A DNA stretch of 64,000 nt from Bacteroidota bacterium (lineage in GTDB: Bacteria > Bacteroidota > Bacteroidia > Chitinophagales > Chitinophagaceae). The stretch is taken from positions 1 through 64,000 of the forward strand of contig SYIK01000004.1 in the NCBI GenBank assembly GCA_005798905.1, read 5' to 3'. A program made the translations under genes and the position numbers. The notes under the pieces are model-generated. The model was not told the origin of the DNA, did not search any database, and saw only the letters and a list, made by a program, of their open reading frames with translations. Below, in pieces: positions 1 through 8,000 of this stretch (within the stretch, counting starts at the first letter, position 1; the number at the start of each line of letters is the position of its first letter).

Positions 1-30
1 AATAAAAACAACTATTTTCGGAGCCACTGC

Positions 31-155
31 GCCCAACACGAGATTGCCGTAATTTTGGAGCAGCCCATTGGTGTCAACCGTTTTTTGAGTGGCTTTTCCA
101 TCCTCGTTCCTCGGATGGCCGCCCCAAAACAACGGCAATCTCCGATCCGTTGTGC
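31..155. repeat. attC-like structured inverted repeat (copy 1)
   Basis: Nested inverted repeat. The outer pair is gcccaac (31-37) and gttgtgc (149-155), six of seven complementary. The inner arms at 40-58 and 124-142 pair over about 17 of 19 positions (core gagattgccgt / acggcaatctc). The left spacer is 2 nt and the right spacer 6 nt. This layout (AAC-ending core, arm, centre, arm, GTT-starting core) resembles an integron attC site. A related structure lies just past the next gene. That it recombines is inference only. Confidence 0.5.
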
Positions 156-206
156 GAAATGGTTTTGGAACACAATAATTAAAAAAGTAATTTTTAGGGA
201 AACAAT

Positions 207-1121
207 ATGGCACTTTATAACTTACAGAATCAAAAGTTACAAATCATCAAAGAAGATTCTTTTAAATTAGAAAAAGATATTCAAGCAATAACAGAAAAAA
301 ATCTTGAATATATTTTTGGACTAAAATTTATAAAATCAGAATTTTCACTGAACAATCTTAGAATTGATAGTTTGGCTTTTGATAATGATAGTAAAAGTTT
401 TGTAATCATTGAATATAAGAGAGACAAAAATTTCAGTGTCATTGATCAAGGGTATGCCTATCTTTCTTTGATGTTAAATAATAAGGCTGATTTTATTTTG
501 GAATACAATGAAAGCACAAATACGAATCTAAAAAGAGATGATGTGGACTGGTCTCAATCAAGAGTAATGTTCGTATCACCAGCATTTTCTAAATATCAAC
601 AACAAGCAATAAATTTTAGAGATTTACCAATTGAATTATGGGAAATCACAAAATATCAAGATAATTTAATTCAATATAGCAGATTAAAATCGCCTGAAAC
701 TTCTGAGTCAATAAATAAAATCAGTAAATCCAGTGAAATCGTTGATAAGGTTACTGAAGAAGTAAAGGTTTATACAGAAGAAGATCACTTAAAATCTGCT
801 GATGAAGAAATTCTGTCTCTTTATGAAGAATTTAAAAACCAAATTTTAAATTTAGATGATAAAATTGAAGTTGTGCCAAAGAAGAAATATATTGCTTTCA
901 AAGCATCTTCTAATTTTATTGATGTTTTACCACAAAAAGGGAAAATTAAATTTTGGTTAAACATTCCAAAAGGAGAGCTGAATGATCCATATAATATAAG
1001 TAGAGATGTTTCTGAAATAGGTCATTGGGGAAATGGTGATTATGAATTTAGTTTAAATTCTTCATCTGATTTTATAAATTTAATGCCCTTGATAAAGCAA
1101 AGTTATGAAAGGAATAAATAA
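207..1121 (+). CDS. PD-(D/E)XK nuclease-like protein with DUF5655 C-terminus
   Basis: 304 aa. The N-terminal half resembles the NucS/DUF91-type restriction-endonuclease fold: an EKDIQAITEKNLEYIFG helix, then RIDSL (D54), IEYK (E69, K71) and DQGYAYL (Q81), in the order expected for D...ExK...Q. The C-terminal ~110 residues (IAFKASSNFIDVLPQKGKI onward) match my recollection of DUF5655. The ATG at 207 follows an A-rich leader. The gene stands alone between two structured inverted repeats and is very AT-rich, so it looks like an accessory, possibly cassette-borne gene. Nuclease activity is predicted from the fold, and its biological role is unknown. Confidence 0.8.
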   Translation: MALYNLQNQKLQIIKEDSFKLEKDIQAITEKNLEYIFGLKFIKSEFSLNNLRIDSLAFDNDSKSFVIIEYKRDKNFSVIDQGYAYLSLMLNNKADFILEYNESTNTNLKRDDVDWSQSRVMFVSPAFSKYQQQAINFRDLPIELWEITKYQDNLIQYSRLKSPETSESINKISKSSEIVDKVTEEVKVYTEEDHLKSADEEILSLYEEFKNQILNLDDKIEVVPKKKYIAFKASSNFIDVLPQKGKIKFWLNIPKGELNDPYNISRDVSEIGHWGNGDYEFSLNSSSDFINLMPLIKQSYERNK

Positions 1122-1172
1122 AAATTGCTTTTAGAAAAAGGGGGCTCCAAAACCACTCAAACCCTTCGGGTC

Positions 1173-1275
1173 GCACAACAGCTGATATCTGCAAGGGCTA
1201 AAGCCACATTTTGTCACACTCAATTGATTTTTAATGGAAGTGATAAAACGTCAGATATCAGCAAACGTTATGTGC
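1173..1275. repeat. attC-like structured inverted repeat (copy 2)
   Basis: The outer pair is gcacaac (1173-1179) and gttatgtgc (1267-1275, with two extra bases). The inner perfect 11-bp arms are gctgatatctg (1181-1191) and cagatatcagc (1252-1262). An inner ttttgtcac / gtgataaaa pairing and a small gggct-aaa-gcc hairpin sit in the centre. The left spacer is 1 nt and the right 4 nt, the same asymmetry as copy 1. ORF 1125-1346 runs through this structure and is not credible as a gene. Confidence 0.5.
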
Positions 1276-1548
1276 AACTCTATTGGCGACAGTGCAACTT
1301 TGAAGTGAACGGCTTTGAACCAATAGTTTTTTTAAATCAAACTTGACGGACTATCCGCTTCTAATGCCTACGCTTCAAAAAATAAATTTGCAAAAAAAGC
1401 CCACCGCACCCCACCGCACAAAACACACTTTCATTTTTTTTGCCACCCCCTAAAAAGCCACCCAGAAAAAAAATCAAAGAGTGTTTTCTCCACCGCTGAA
1501 ATGACGGACTCATAATATAGGCATGAAATAAAAAAAATTGAAATAAAT
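1276..1548. other. Noncoding stretch between cassette-like gene and carotenoid operon
   Basis: No credible gene. It holds C-rich, G-poor DNA (cccaccgcaccccaccgcac), two copies of gacggact (about 1345 and 1503), a gcttctaat motif that recurs in the noncoding DNA beyond the carotenoid operon, and the large hairpin listed separately. Confidence 0.6.
1420..1487. repeat. 68-bp inverted repeat upstream of the carotenoid operon
   Basis: The arms aaaacacactttcattttt... (1420-1441) and ...caaagagtgtttt (1466-1487) pair at 20 of 22 positions around a 24-nt C-rich loop. The arms resemble those of the hairpin at 10228-10286 at the other end of the operon. It could be a terminator-like structure or a small non-autonomous element. 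Confidence 0.6.
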
Positions 1549-1579
1549 TTTGTTATTTCATTTTGTCTACATATATTTG
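1549..1579 (+). promoter_or_regulatory. Promoter of the carotenoid operon (Bacteroidota consensus)
   Basis: -33 element TTTG at 1549-1552, a 19-bp spacer, and -7 element TATATTTG at 1572-1579, matching the TTTG-N19-TAnnTTTG consensus of Bacteroidota. Transcription would start only about 10 bases before the ATG at 1595. Confidence 0.7.
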
Positions 1580-1595
1580 CACATATTTAGACAAA
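1562..1595. promoter_or_regulatory. Candidate CarH-type operator overlapping the promoter
   Basis: Perfect 8-bp inverted repeat tttgtcta (1562-1569) / tagacaaa (1588-1595), centred over the -7 box and ending on the start codon. Inference: the downstream MerR/B12 protein binds here and represses its own operon in the dark. Confidence 0.55.
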
Positions 1596-2488
1596 TGAAT
1601 TCTTTCACCATTTCACAATTGCAACGCTACTCAGGTATCAGTGTACATAGCATCAGGGCTTGGGAAAAAAGATATAATGCTCTGCAACCTGACAGAAGCG
1701 ATGGAAACACCCGTAACTATAACGGCAATCAATTGAGGCGACTGCTGAACATTGCCAGCCTGATGAATGCTGACTATAAAATTTCGGAGTTGTGCTCTAT
1801 GACAGATTCAAAATTGCATGAACTCAAGAACAAACAACTTGAAAGTAACATCAATGGTGATGAATTTTTGGTTTCCCAAATGGTGGCTGCTGCACTTGAA
1901 TTCAATGAATCGCTTTTTGAAAAAATATTTTCAAGAGCAGTGATGAATTATGGAATCGAAGGAACTTACCTGAAAGTAATTTATCCTTCACTTGAACGAT
2001 TGGGTTTAATGTGGTCAGCTGACAGGATAGCCTCTGCTCAAGAACACTTCATCAGTTACCTCATCAGGCAGAAACTGATTTCATCTATTGACTTGCTGAC
2101 AATAAATGAAAATTCAAAAAATCATTGGATTCTTTTTTTACCCGAAAATGAATTACATGAAAGTGGTTTGCTGATGGCAAATTATTTAATCCGAAATGCA
2201 GGTCATCGTTGCACTTATCTTGGTTCCAGTGTTTCGATTGATACTTTGAAACAGGCAGTAAAACAACTCAAACCTTACAACTTACTTTTCTTTTTGGTGT
2301 CGGCAGATGATGAGCATGAGGATAATTTACTTGTTCAGAGCATGTCAAAAAATTTTCCAACTCAAAAAATTCACATAGCGGCAGAAGGACATCGGCTAAC
2401 GCAATTTAAGAGCAAGAAAAATTTGTTTCTGTTAAAATCAGTTGAAGATTTGAAAAATGTGCTTAATAAAATGTCTAAATATAATTAA
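1595..2488 (+). CDS. MerR-family B12-dependent photoreceptor regulator (CarH/LitR-like)
   Basis: 297 aa. It has a MerR helix-turn-helix (residues 1-70, HSIRAWEKRY) and then a cobalamin-binding module. W140-x9-E150-H151 matches the Wx9EH motif of CarH proteins, and E186-x-H188-x-x-G191 supplies the cobalt-ligating His motif. In that family adenosylcobalamin drives tetramer formation and DNA binding in the dark, and light breaks the complex. The ORF-track start at 1550 would add 15 residues unlike any MerR N-terminus and would place the promoter inside the gene, so I use the ATG at 1595. It is the first gene of the carotenoid-photolyase operon and probably its repressor. Confidence 0.92.
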   Translation: MNSFTISQLQRYSGISVHSIRAWEKRYNALQPDRSDGNTRNYNGNQLRRLLNIASLMNADYKISELCSMTDSKLHELKNKQLESNINGDEFLVSQMVAAALEFNESLFEKIFSRAVMNYGIEGTYLKVIYPSLERLGLMWSADRIASAQEHFISYLIRQKLISSIDLLTINENSKNHWILFLPENELHESGLLMANYLIRNAGHRCTYLGSSVSIDTLKQAVKQLKPYNLLFFLVSADDEHEDNLLVQSMSKNFPTQKIHIAAEGHRLTQFKSKKNLFLLKSVEDLKNVLNKMSKYN

Positions 2489-2506
2489 TTATATCTATAC
2501 AGTAAA

Positions 2507-4006
2507 ATGCCTACCATTGCAATTATAGGTTCCGGTTTTTCAGGTTTAAGTGCTGCTTGTTATTTATCACAAGCCGGACATCGTGTGCATGTGTTTGAAA
2601 AAAATAATTCGGTTGGTGGCAGAGCAAGACAGTTGAAAACAGCAGCGGGATACTTATTTGACATGGGTCCGAGTTGGTATTGGATGCCTGATGTGTTTGA
2701 AAGATTCTTCAGTGATTTTGGATACAAAGTTTCTGATTTCTATGAATTGAATTTGCTGAATCCATCTTTTGATGTGGTATTCGAAGAAGGAGACAAAATG
2801 AGTGTGCCTGAAAATTTTGAAGTGTTGTGCAATCTGTTTGAATCAATTGAAACAGGAAGTGCAGTTCAGCTTAAAAAATTTATGAAGGAGGCAGCATACA
2901 AATACAAAACTGGAATTGAAAATTTGGTTTACAAACCCGGACTTTCCATTGCTGAGTTTGCTGATTTGAATTTGATAAAAGGTGCATTTCGTTTGCAGGT
3001 ATTCTCTTCTTTCAGTAAGCATGTTCGGAAATATTTTTCACATCCGAAATTAATTGCATTGATGGAGTTTCCTGTTTTGTTTTTGGGTGCTATGCCGCAA
3101 GACACTCCTGCATTGTATAGCTTAATGAATTATGCCGGACTTAAATTAGGAACATGGTATCCACAGGGAGGTTTTGGAAAAGTGATAGAAGCTATGAAAA
3201 ATGTAGCAGAAAAGAACGGAACTCATTTTCATTTGAATGCAACAGTTGAGAAAATTGAAATTGAAAATAATCAGGCAAAAAATATTGTGGTGAATGGTGA
3301 AAGATTTAATTGCGATGCTGTTATTGCTTCTGCCGATTATCATCATGTGGAAAGTAAATTATTGCCAAAGGAATTCAGAAACTATGATGAAAATTATTGG
3401 GGAGAAAAAACTTTTGCCCCCTCCTCTCTGATTTATTTTTTAGGAATAAATAAAAAAATATCTGCTCTGAATCATCATACCTTATTTTTTGACGAAGACC
3501 TCAATCAGCATTCAATAGAAATATATAAACAAACCAAATGGCCAAGCAAACCGTTGTTTTATGTATGCTGTCCCTCAAAGACTGATGATGAAGTTGCACC
3601 GCAAGGTCATGAAAATATTTTTCTGCTGATGCCCATTGCTCCCGGACTAAAAGATTCTGAAGAAATGAGAGAAAAATATTTTCAACTGATGATTTCAAGA
3701 TTAGAAAAGCAAGTGAATGAAAATATTTCAAATCATATTGACTTCAAAAAAAGTTATTGCGTAAACGATTTTATTTCGGATTACAATTCATACAAAGGCA
3801 ATGCATACGGGCTTGCAAATACGCTGATGCAAACAGCAATCTTTAAACCTAAAATCATAAATAAAAAAGTGGAAAACCTTTTTTATACCGGCCAACTTAC
3901 AGTTCCGGGACCGGGTGTTCCTCCTTCCATTATATCAGGCAAAATTGCCGCTGAACAATTACTAAAATATTTAAACAAGACAGAAGATGAAGTCGTTATT
4001 CGATAG
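2507..4006 (+). CDS. crtI: Phytoene desaturase (CrtI-type)
   Basis: 499 aa FAD-dependent desaturase, the usual CrtI length. The N-terminal dinucleotide motif G8-x-G10-x-x-G13 is followed by VFEKNNSVGGRARQ. The C-terminal family signature reads FYTGQLTVPGPGVPPSIISG. It converts phytoene to lycopene at the membrane. The next gene begins 20 bases before its stop, so the pair is probably translationally coupled. The neighbouring crtB, crtZ and cyclase genes support carotenoid desaturase over a related amine oxidase or ketolase. Confidence 0.95.
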   Translation: MPTIAIIGSGFSGLSAACYLSQAGHRVHVFEKNNSVGGRARQLKTAAGYLFDMGPSWYWMPDVFERFFSDFGYKVSDFYELNLLNPSFDVVFEEGDKMSVPENFEVLCNLFESIETGSAVQLKKFMKEAAYKYKTGIENLVYKPGLSIAEFADLNLIKGAFRLQVFSSFSKHVRKYFSHPKLIALMEFPVLFLGAMPQDTPALYSLMNYAGLKLGTWYPQGGFGKVIEAMKNVAEKNGTHFHLNATVEKIEIENNQAKNIVVNGERFNCDAVIASADYHHVESKLLPKEFRNYDENYWGEKTFAPSSLIYFLGINKKISALNHHTLFFDEDLNQHSIEIYKQTKWPSKPLFYVCCPSKTDDEVAPQGHENIFLLMPIAPGLKDSEEMREKYFQLMISRLEKQVNENISNHIDFKKSYCVNDFISDYNSYKGNAYGLANTLMQTAIFKPKIINKKVENLFYTGQLTVPGPGVPPSIISGKIAAEQLLKYLNKTEDEVVIR

Positions 4007-4823
4007 TGTATCGGTAAAGTGTAGCAAGCTAACAACCCGTGCTTACAGCACAAGTTTTTCTCTTGGGATATATTTCCTGAAGAACAAACTCCGCAATCCC
4101 ATTTATTCTATTTATGGTTTTGTAAGATTTGCCGATGAAATTGTTGACAGCTTTGAGGGATATAACAAAAAATATTTGTTGCAAAAATTCAAAGATGAAA
4201 CTTATGAGGCAATTGAAAATCGCATTTCCTTAAACCCAATTTTAAATTCTTTTCAGCATGTTGTTCATCAATATCAAATTAGTCATGATTTGATTGAAAG
4301 ATTTTTGAAAAGCATGGAAATGGATTTAGAGAAAGTTGATTATACCTCTGAAAAATATAAACAATACATTCTTGGTTCTGCTGAAGTTGTTGGGTTAATG
4401 TGTCTGCATGTTTTTACGGAAGGAAATAAAAAACTTTATGAAGAACTAAAACCATTTGCTATGAAATTGGGAGCAGCTTTTCAGAAAATAAATTTCTTGC
4501 GTGATATGAAAGCAGATTATCAGATTTTGGGAAGAACTTATTTCCCAAATGTTGACATGAGCAGATTTACATCGTGCACCAAACGAAAAATTGAAAATGA
4601 AATTGAACAAGATTTTAAAGAGGCATTAATAGGAATTAAAAAACTTCCGGCATCATCAAAAGGCGGAGTTTATCTGGCTTATGTTTATTACAATTCGTTA
4701 TTCAAAAAAATAAAAAAAGTGCCTGCACAAAAAATTCTTTCTGCAAGAATACGCATTAGCAACCGTGAAAAATTGGGGTTGATGTTCAACAGTATGTTTC
4801 AGTATAAATTAAACCTTGTATGA
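3987..4823 (+). CDS. crtB: Phytoene synthase (CrtB-type)
   Basis: 278 aa squalene/phytoene synthase fold. Both Mg-diphosphate binding motifs are visible: D50-EIV-D54 and D173-MKA-D177, the latter in FLRDMKADYQILGRTYFP. It condenses two geranylgeranyl diphosphates into phytoene, the first committed carotenoid step. It overlaps crtI by 20 bases and the next gene by 4 (ATGA). No GGPP synthase gene is present in this window, so the substrate must come from a gene elsewhere. Confidence 0.95.
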   Translation: MKSLFDSVSVKCSKLTTRAYSTSFSLGIYFLKNKLRNPIYSIYGFVRFADEIVDSFEGYNKKYLLQKFKDETYEAIENRISLNPILNSFQHVVHQYQISHDLIERFLKSMEMDLEKVDYTSEKYKQYILGSAEVVGLMCLHVFTEGNKKLYEELKPFAMKLGAAFQKINFLRDMKADYQILGRTYFPNVDMSRFTSCTKRKIENEIEQDFKEALIGIKKLPASSKGGVYLAYVYYNSLFKKIKKVPAQKILSARIRISNREKLGLMFNSMFQYKLNLV

Positions 4824-5320
4824 GAATAATTATTTTCTTCTTCATCTTATTGTTTTCAGCAGCACATGCCGATGATATTCCGCTGAATACAATTCGTGAG
4901 CAATATAAAAGTGCTGCCACCAATGAAGGTGCTTGCAAAAATATGATTAGTATTTCAGAAAAATATAGCGTAGCTGAAAACTCCACACTTGTAGCATACA
5001 ATGCTTGTGCAACCATGATGATGGCGAATTATGTGTATAATCCATTCAGTAAATTATCTTATTTTAATGAAGGAAAAAAGTTACTTGAACAATGTATAAC
5101 TGTTGATAGTGCAAATATTGAAATCCGCTATTTGCGATTCACCATTCAAACAAAAGCACCGTCATTTTTGGGTTACAATAGTTCAATTGAAAAAGACAAA
5201 TTATTCCTGCGTAGAGAAATCAGCAATGTAAAAGATTTGCAATTGAAGCAAATGATTATTTCATTTTTGAAATCTTCGGAGCATTTAACCTTGATAGAAA
5301 AGCAAAATTTAAAATCATGA
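4820..5320 (+). CDS. Secreted hypothetical protein of the carotenoid operon
   Basis: 166 aa with a clear signal peptide (MRIIIFFFILLFSAAHA, cut about residue 17). The mature part looks alpha-helical, with two cysteines in the first 65 mature residues and no motif I recognise; a degenerate TPR-like helical repeat is possible. It overlaps crtB and idi by four bases at each end, so it is firmly inside the operon. A periplasmic or envelope role linked to carotenoid deposition is inference only. Confidence 0.8.
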   Translation: MRIIIFFFILLFSAAHADDIPLNTIREQYKSAATNEGACKNMISISEKYSVAENSTLVAYNACATMMMANYVYNPFSKLSYFNEGKKLLEQCITVDSANIEIRYLRFTIQTKAPSFLGYNSSIEKDKLFLRREISNVKDLQLKQMIISFLKSSEHLTLIEKQNLKS

Positions 5321-5868
5321 ACGACTATTTAATATTGGTAGATGAAAAAGATAAGCCATGGGGAAAATTGGAAAAACAACTTGTGCATGAATTAGGATTG
5401 TTGCACCGGGCTTTTTCGGTTTTCATTTTTACTTCAAAAGGTGAATTGCTTCTACAGCAGAGAGCAGATGAGAAATATCATTCCGGTGGTTTATGGACAA
5501 ACACCTGTTGCAGCCACCCACGATTTGGAGAAGAAAATACTTGGGCTATAGAAAGACGATTGCAAGAGGAAATGGGAATGAAATGCAATACTGAATTCGC
5601 ATTCAGTTTTACTTACAAAACAAAATTTGAAAATGGTTTAACTGAACATGAATATGACCATGTCTATTTTGGAGTGACTGATGATTTACCTTTTCCTGAA
5701 AAATCAGAAGTGCAAAACTGGAAATATATCAGCTTAGAAAATCTTGAACAAGATATTCTTATTCACCCTGAAAAATATACTGAGTGGATGAAGATTTGTT
5801 TGCCGGAAGTGAAAAAACATTTTAATAATTATTTTAAAAATATTGCCAACGAATATGCATCAGTTTAA
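5317..5868 (+). CDS. idi: Isopentenyl-diphosphate delta-isomerase, type I
   Basis: 183 aa Nudix-fold enzyme. LLLQQRADEKYHSGGLWTNT leads into CCSHPR, where C65 aligns with the catalytic Cys of type I enzymes. The Nudix-like helix is ERRLQEEMG. It interconverts IPP and DMAPP to balance precursor supply for the carotenoid pathway. The ATG overlaps the previous stop by four bases. IspH, which makes both isomers from the MEP pathway, is encoded at 36-37 kb of this window. Confidence 0.95.
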   Translation: MNDYLILVDEKDKPWGKLEKQLVHELGLLHRAFSVFIFTSKGELLLQQRADEKYHSGGLWTNTCCSHPRFGEENTWAIERRLQEEMGMKCNTEFAFSFTYKTKFENGLTEHEYDHVYFGVTDDLPFPEKSEVQNWKYISLENLEQDILIHPEKYTEWMKICLPEVKKHFNNYFKNIANEYASV

Positions 5869-6328
5869 AGCAGAACAGTTTTTACCAATTGATATAAATA
5901 AAGCATGGGAATTTTTCTCTTCGCCAAAAAATCTTTCAAGAATAACTCCACCGGAAATGGATTTTAAAATTTTAAGTTCATTAAATGGAGTAGAAATATT
6001 TGAAGGAATGAAAATAGATTACACTGTTAAACCACTCTATGGTATTTCAGTTCGTTGGCAAACCGAAATTTGTAAAGTTCAAAATCAAAAATATTTTACA
6101 GATAGACAGGCCAAAGGACCATATAAAATATGGGAGCACGCACATACATTTTCAGAGGTTGATGGTGGAGTGCTAATGCATGATGTGGTAAATTATAAAT
6201 TGCCTTTCGGATTTATCGGCAGAGCATTGAATTCAATTTTAGTAAAAAGGAAAATTGAAATTATTTTTGAGTACAGAAAACAAATTCTTGAAATAATATT
6301 TATGTCAAATGGAAACAGCAATAATTAA
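5855..6328 (+). CDS. SRPBCC-family protein (START-like lipid-binding fold)
   Basis: 157 aa. The pattern FLPIDINKAWEFFSSPKNLS followed by ITPPEM is typical of Bacteroidota SRPBCC/polyketide-cyclase-like proteins. The family binds hydrophobic ligands; no catalytic residues can be assigned. The track begins at a TTG (5843), but the ATG at 5855 gives the usual N-terminus and a 14-base overlap with idi. Its place between idi and crtZ suggests handling of a hydrophobic carotenoid intermediate, which is inference. Confidence 0.85.
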   Translation: MHQFKAEQFLPIDINKAWEFFSSPKNLSRITPPEMDFKILSSLNGVEIFEGMKIDYTVKPLYGISVRWQTEICKVQNQKYFTDRQAKGPYKIWEHAHTFSEVDGGVLMHDVVNYKLPFGFIGRALNSILVKRKIEIIFEYRKQILEIIFMSNGNSNN

Positions 6329-6779
6329 TTTTTTAATAGTACTTGCATCTTTCCTTAGTATGGAAGGCGTTGCATGGTTTACACATAAGTTCGTTATGCA
6401 CGGTTTGCTATGGAGTTTGCACAAAGACCATCATAAGAAAGAATCAAGTGGTTTTTTTGAGCACAACGATTTTTTCTTTTTGACTTTTGCCTTGCCCGGT
6501 ATTGCAGGATTGTTTTTCGGAATGCAGCAGGGTTATAATTTTCTTTTTTGGATAGGTCTGGGAATTACGATTTATGGCTTCGCCTATTTTTTTGTGCATG
6601 ATATTTTTATACATCAGCGGTTCAAATTTTTGAGAAAAGCAGACAACAAATATTTCAAAGCCATACGAAGAGCACATAAAATGCATCACAAACATTTGGG
6701 TAAAGAAGAGGGAGAATGTTTCGGAATGTTGTGGGTTCCTTTTAAATATTTCAGAAAAACTAATTCACTTTTAGACTGA
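6309..6779 (+). CDS. crtZ: Beta-carotene 3-hydroxylase (CrtZ-type)
   Basis: 156 aa membrane di-iron hydroxylase. Four histidine clusters are visible: HKFVMH (26-31), HKDHH (38-42), VHDIFIH and HKMHHKH. It adds 3- and 3'-hydroxyls to beta-carotene to give zeaxanthin. It overlaps the SRPBCC gene by 20 bases and the cyclase by one base (ATGA arrangement). Length and His spacing fit CrtZ well; a general fatty-acid hydroxylase is less likely in this context. Confidence 0.94.
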   Translation: METAIINFLIVLASFLSMEGVAWFTHKFVMHGLLWSLHKDHHKKESSGFFEHNDFFFLTFALPGIAGLFFGMQQGYNFLFWIGLGITIYGFAYFFVHDIFIHQRFKFLRKADNKYFKAIRRAHKMHHKHLGKEEGECFGMLWVPFKYFRKTNSLLD

Positions 6780-7501
6780 TGAAATGGACTTATTTATTGG
6801 TGAATTTATTTACGGTTATTGTTCCGTTTATTTTTTCATTTCATCCTAAATTAAAATTTTACAAGAAATTCAAACTGTTCTATCTTGCAAATATTTTCAT
6901 TGCTGTTTTATTCATTTGTTGGGATGTTCTGTTTACAAAAATTCGTGTTTGGGGTTTCAACCCAGATTATGTTTTAGGAATATATTTTTTAAATCTGCCA
7001 ATAGAGGAAATTTTATTTTTCATCTGTATTCCTTTTGCATGTGTGTTCACTTACCACTGTTTGAATATATTTTTCAAATTACAATGGTCAGCAAAAATTG
7101 AAAACATTTTTGTGTTATGTTTTTCCTTATTGCTACTTTTTGTTGGAATACTTTTTCATTCAAAATTATACACTTCAACTACTTTCATTAGTTTAGGAAT
7201 TCTGCTTTTAGTTTTGAAATATGGTTTCAAAATTAAATGGCTTGCAAAGTTGGTTCTCATCTATCCTGTTTTGTTAATTCCATTTTTTATTGTGAATGGA
7301 ATACTTACAGGAACTGGACTGCAGCATCCTATTGTATGGTATAGCGATTCGGAAAATATAGGAATACGATTATTGACGATTCCTATTGAAGATATTTTTT
7401 ATGGATTTGAATTGATACTGCTAAACATTTTTCTCTTTGAATATTTTAAAAACCGAAACAACAACTCTAAAATTATTTATGACGAACAAAACATTTATTA
7501 A
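6779..7501 (+). CDS. Lycopene cyclase, CrtYcd type
   Basis: 240 aa, strongly hydrophobic, about seven membrane segments. It holds two copies of the lycopene-cyclase repeat, each marked by the acidic PIEE/PIED motif (LPIEEILFFICIPF near residue 75 and TIPIEDIFYGFE near 200). This is the fused CrtYc-CrtYd form common in Bacteroidota and should convert lycopene to beta-carotene. It starts one base inside crtZ, and the lipocalin start lies inside its 3' end. Confidence 0.93.
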   Translation: MKWTYLLVNLFTVIVPFIFSFHPKLKFYKKFKLFYLANIFIAVLFICWDVLFTKIRVWGFNPDYVLGIYFLNLPIEEILFFICIPFACVFTYHCLNIFFKLQWSAKIENIFVLCFSLLLLFVGILFHSKLYTSTTFISLGILLLVLKYGFKIKWLAKLVLIYPVLLIPFFIVNGILTGTGLQHPIVWYSDSENIGIRLLTIPIEDIFYGFELILLNIFLFEYFKNRNNNSKIIYDEQNIY

Positions 7502-8000
7502 TTCACTGCTTATACTTTTTATGTCAACAACAATTACTCATTCACAAACCTTGCAAACAGTTCCTTTTGTTGATTTGAAAAAATACGCAGGCAAATGGTA
7601 TGAAATTGCTTCGTATCCTCAGCGATTTCAGAAAGGTTGCAACTGCACAACAGCAGAATATACTTTAAGTGAAAAAGGATTTGTGATAGTTGAAAATCGT
7701 TGCAAAAAAGATAGTGTGAATGGCAAAGAATCCTACATTAAAGGAAAGGCATTTGTTGAAAAAGATTCAAGTAATTCAAAATTGAAAGTGCAATTCTTTT
7801 GGCCCTTTACCGGAAAATATTGGATAATTGATTTGGCAGATGATTACAGCTATGCAGTGGTTAGTCATCCAAACAAAAAATATTTGTGGATTCTTTCACG
7901 AAAACCAAAGATGGATGATGCTATTTACCAGCAAATACTTTCTAGACTAAAAGAAAAAGGATTTGATTTATTGAAATTAAAAATCACAACACAAATTTGA
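7479..8000 (+). CDS. Bacterial lipocalin (Blc-like), exported
   Basis: 173 aa. Signal-like N-terminus MTNKTFINSLLILFMSTTI, then the lipocalin hallmark YAGKWYEIASYPQRFQKGC (GxW) and a late YLWILSRKP strand. I chose the ATG at 7479 because it gives a proper signal peptide; the track start (7437) lies deep inside the cyclase gene. Lipocalins bind hydrophobic molecules such as lipids and pigments. In this operon it may carry or shield a carotenoid or oxidised lipid (inference). No lipobox cysteine is evident, so it is probably periplasmic. Confidence 0.9.
   Translation: MTNKTFINSLLILFMSTTITHSQTLQTVPFVDLKKYAGKWYEIASYPQRFQKGCNCTTAEYTLSEKGFVIVENRCKKDSVNGKESYIKGKAFVEKDSSNSKLKVQFFWPFTGKYWIIDLADDYSYAVVSHPNKKYLWILSRKPKMDDAIYQQILSRLKEKGFDLLKLKITTQI

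Noticed and set aside
55-270. 71-aa ORF at the window start
   Set aside because: It begins inside the first inverted repeat and overlaps the better-supported ORF at 207.
1125-1346. 73-aa ORF after the DUF5655 gene
   Set aside because: It has no normal start (TTG) and runs straight through the attC-like inverted repeat; the protein has no recognisable pattern.
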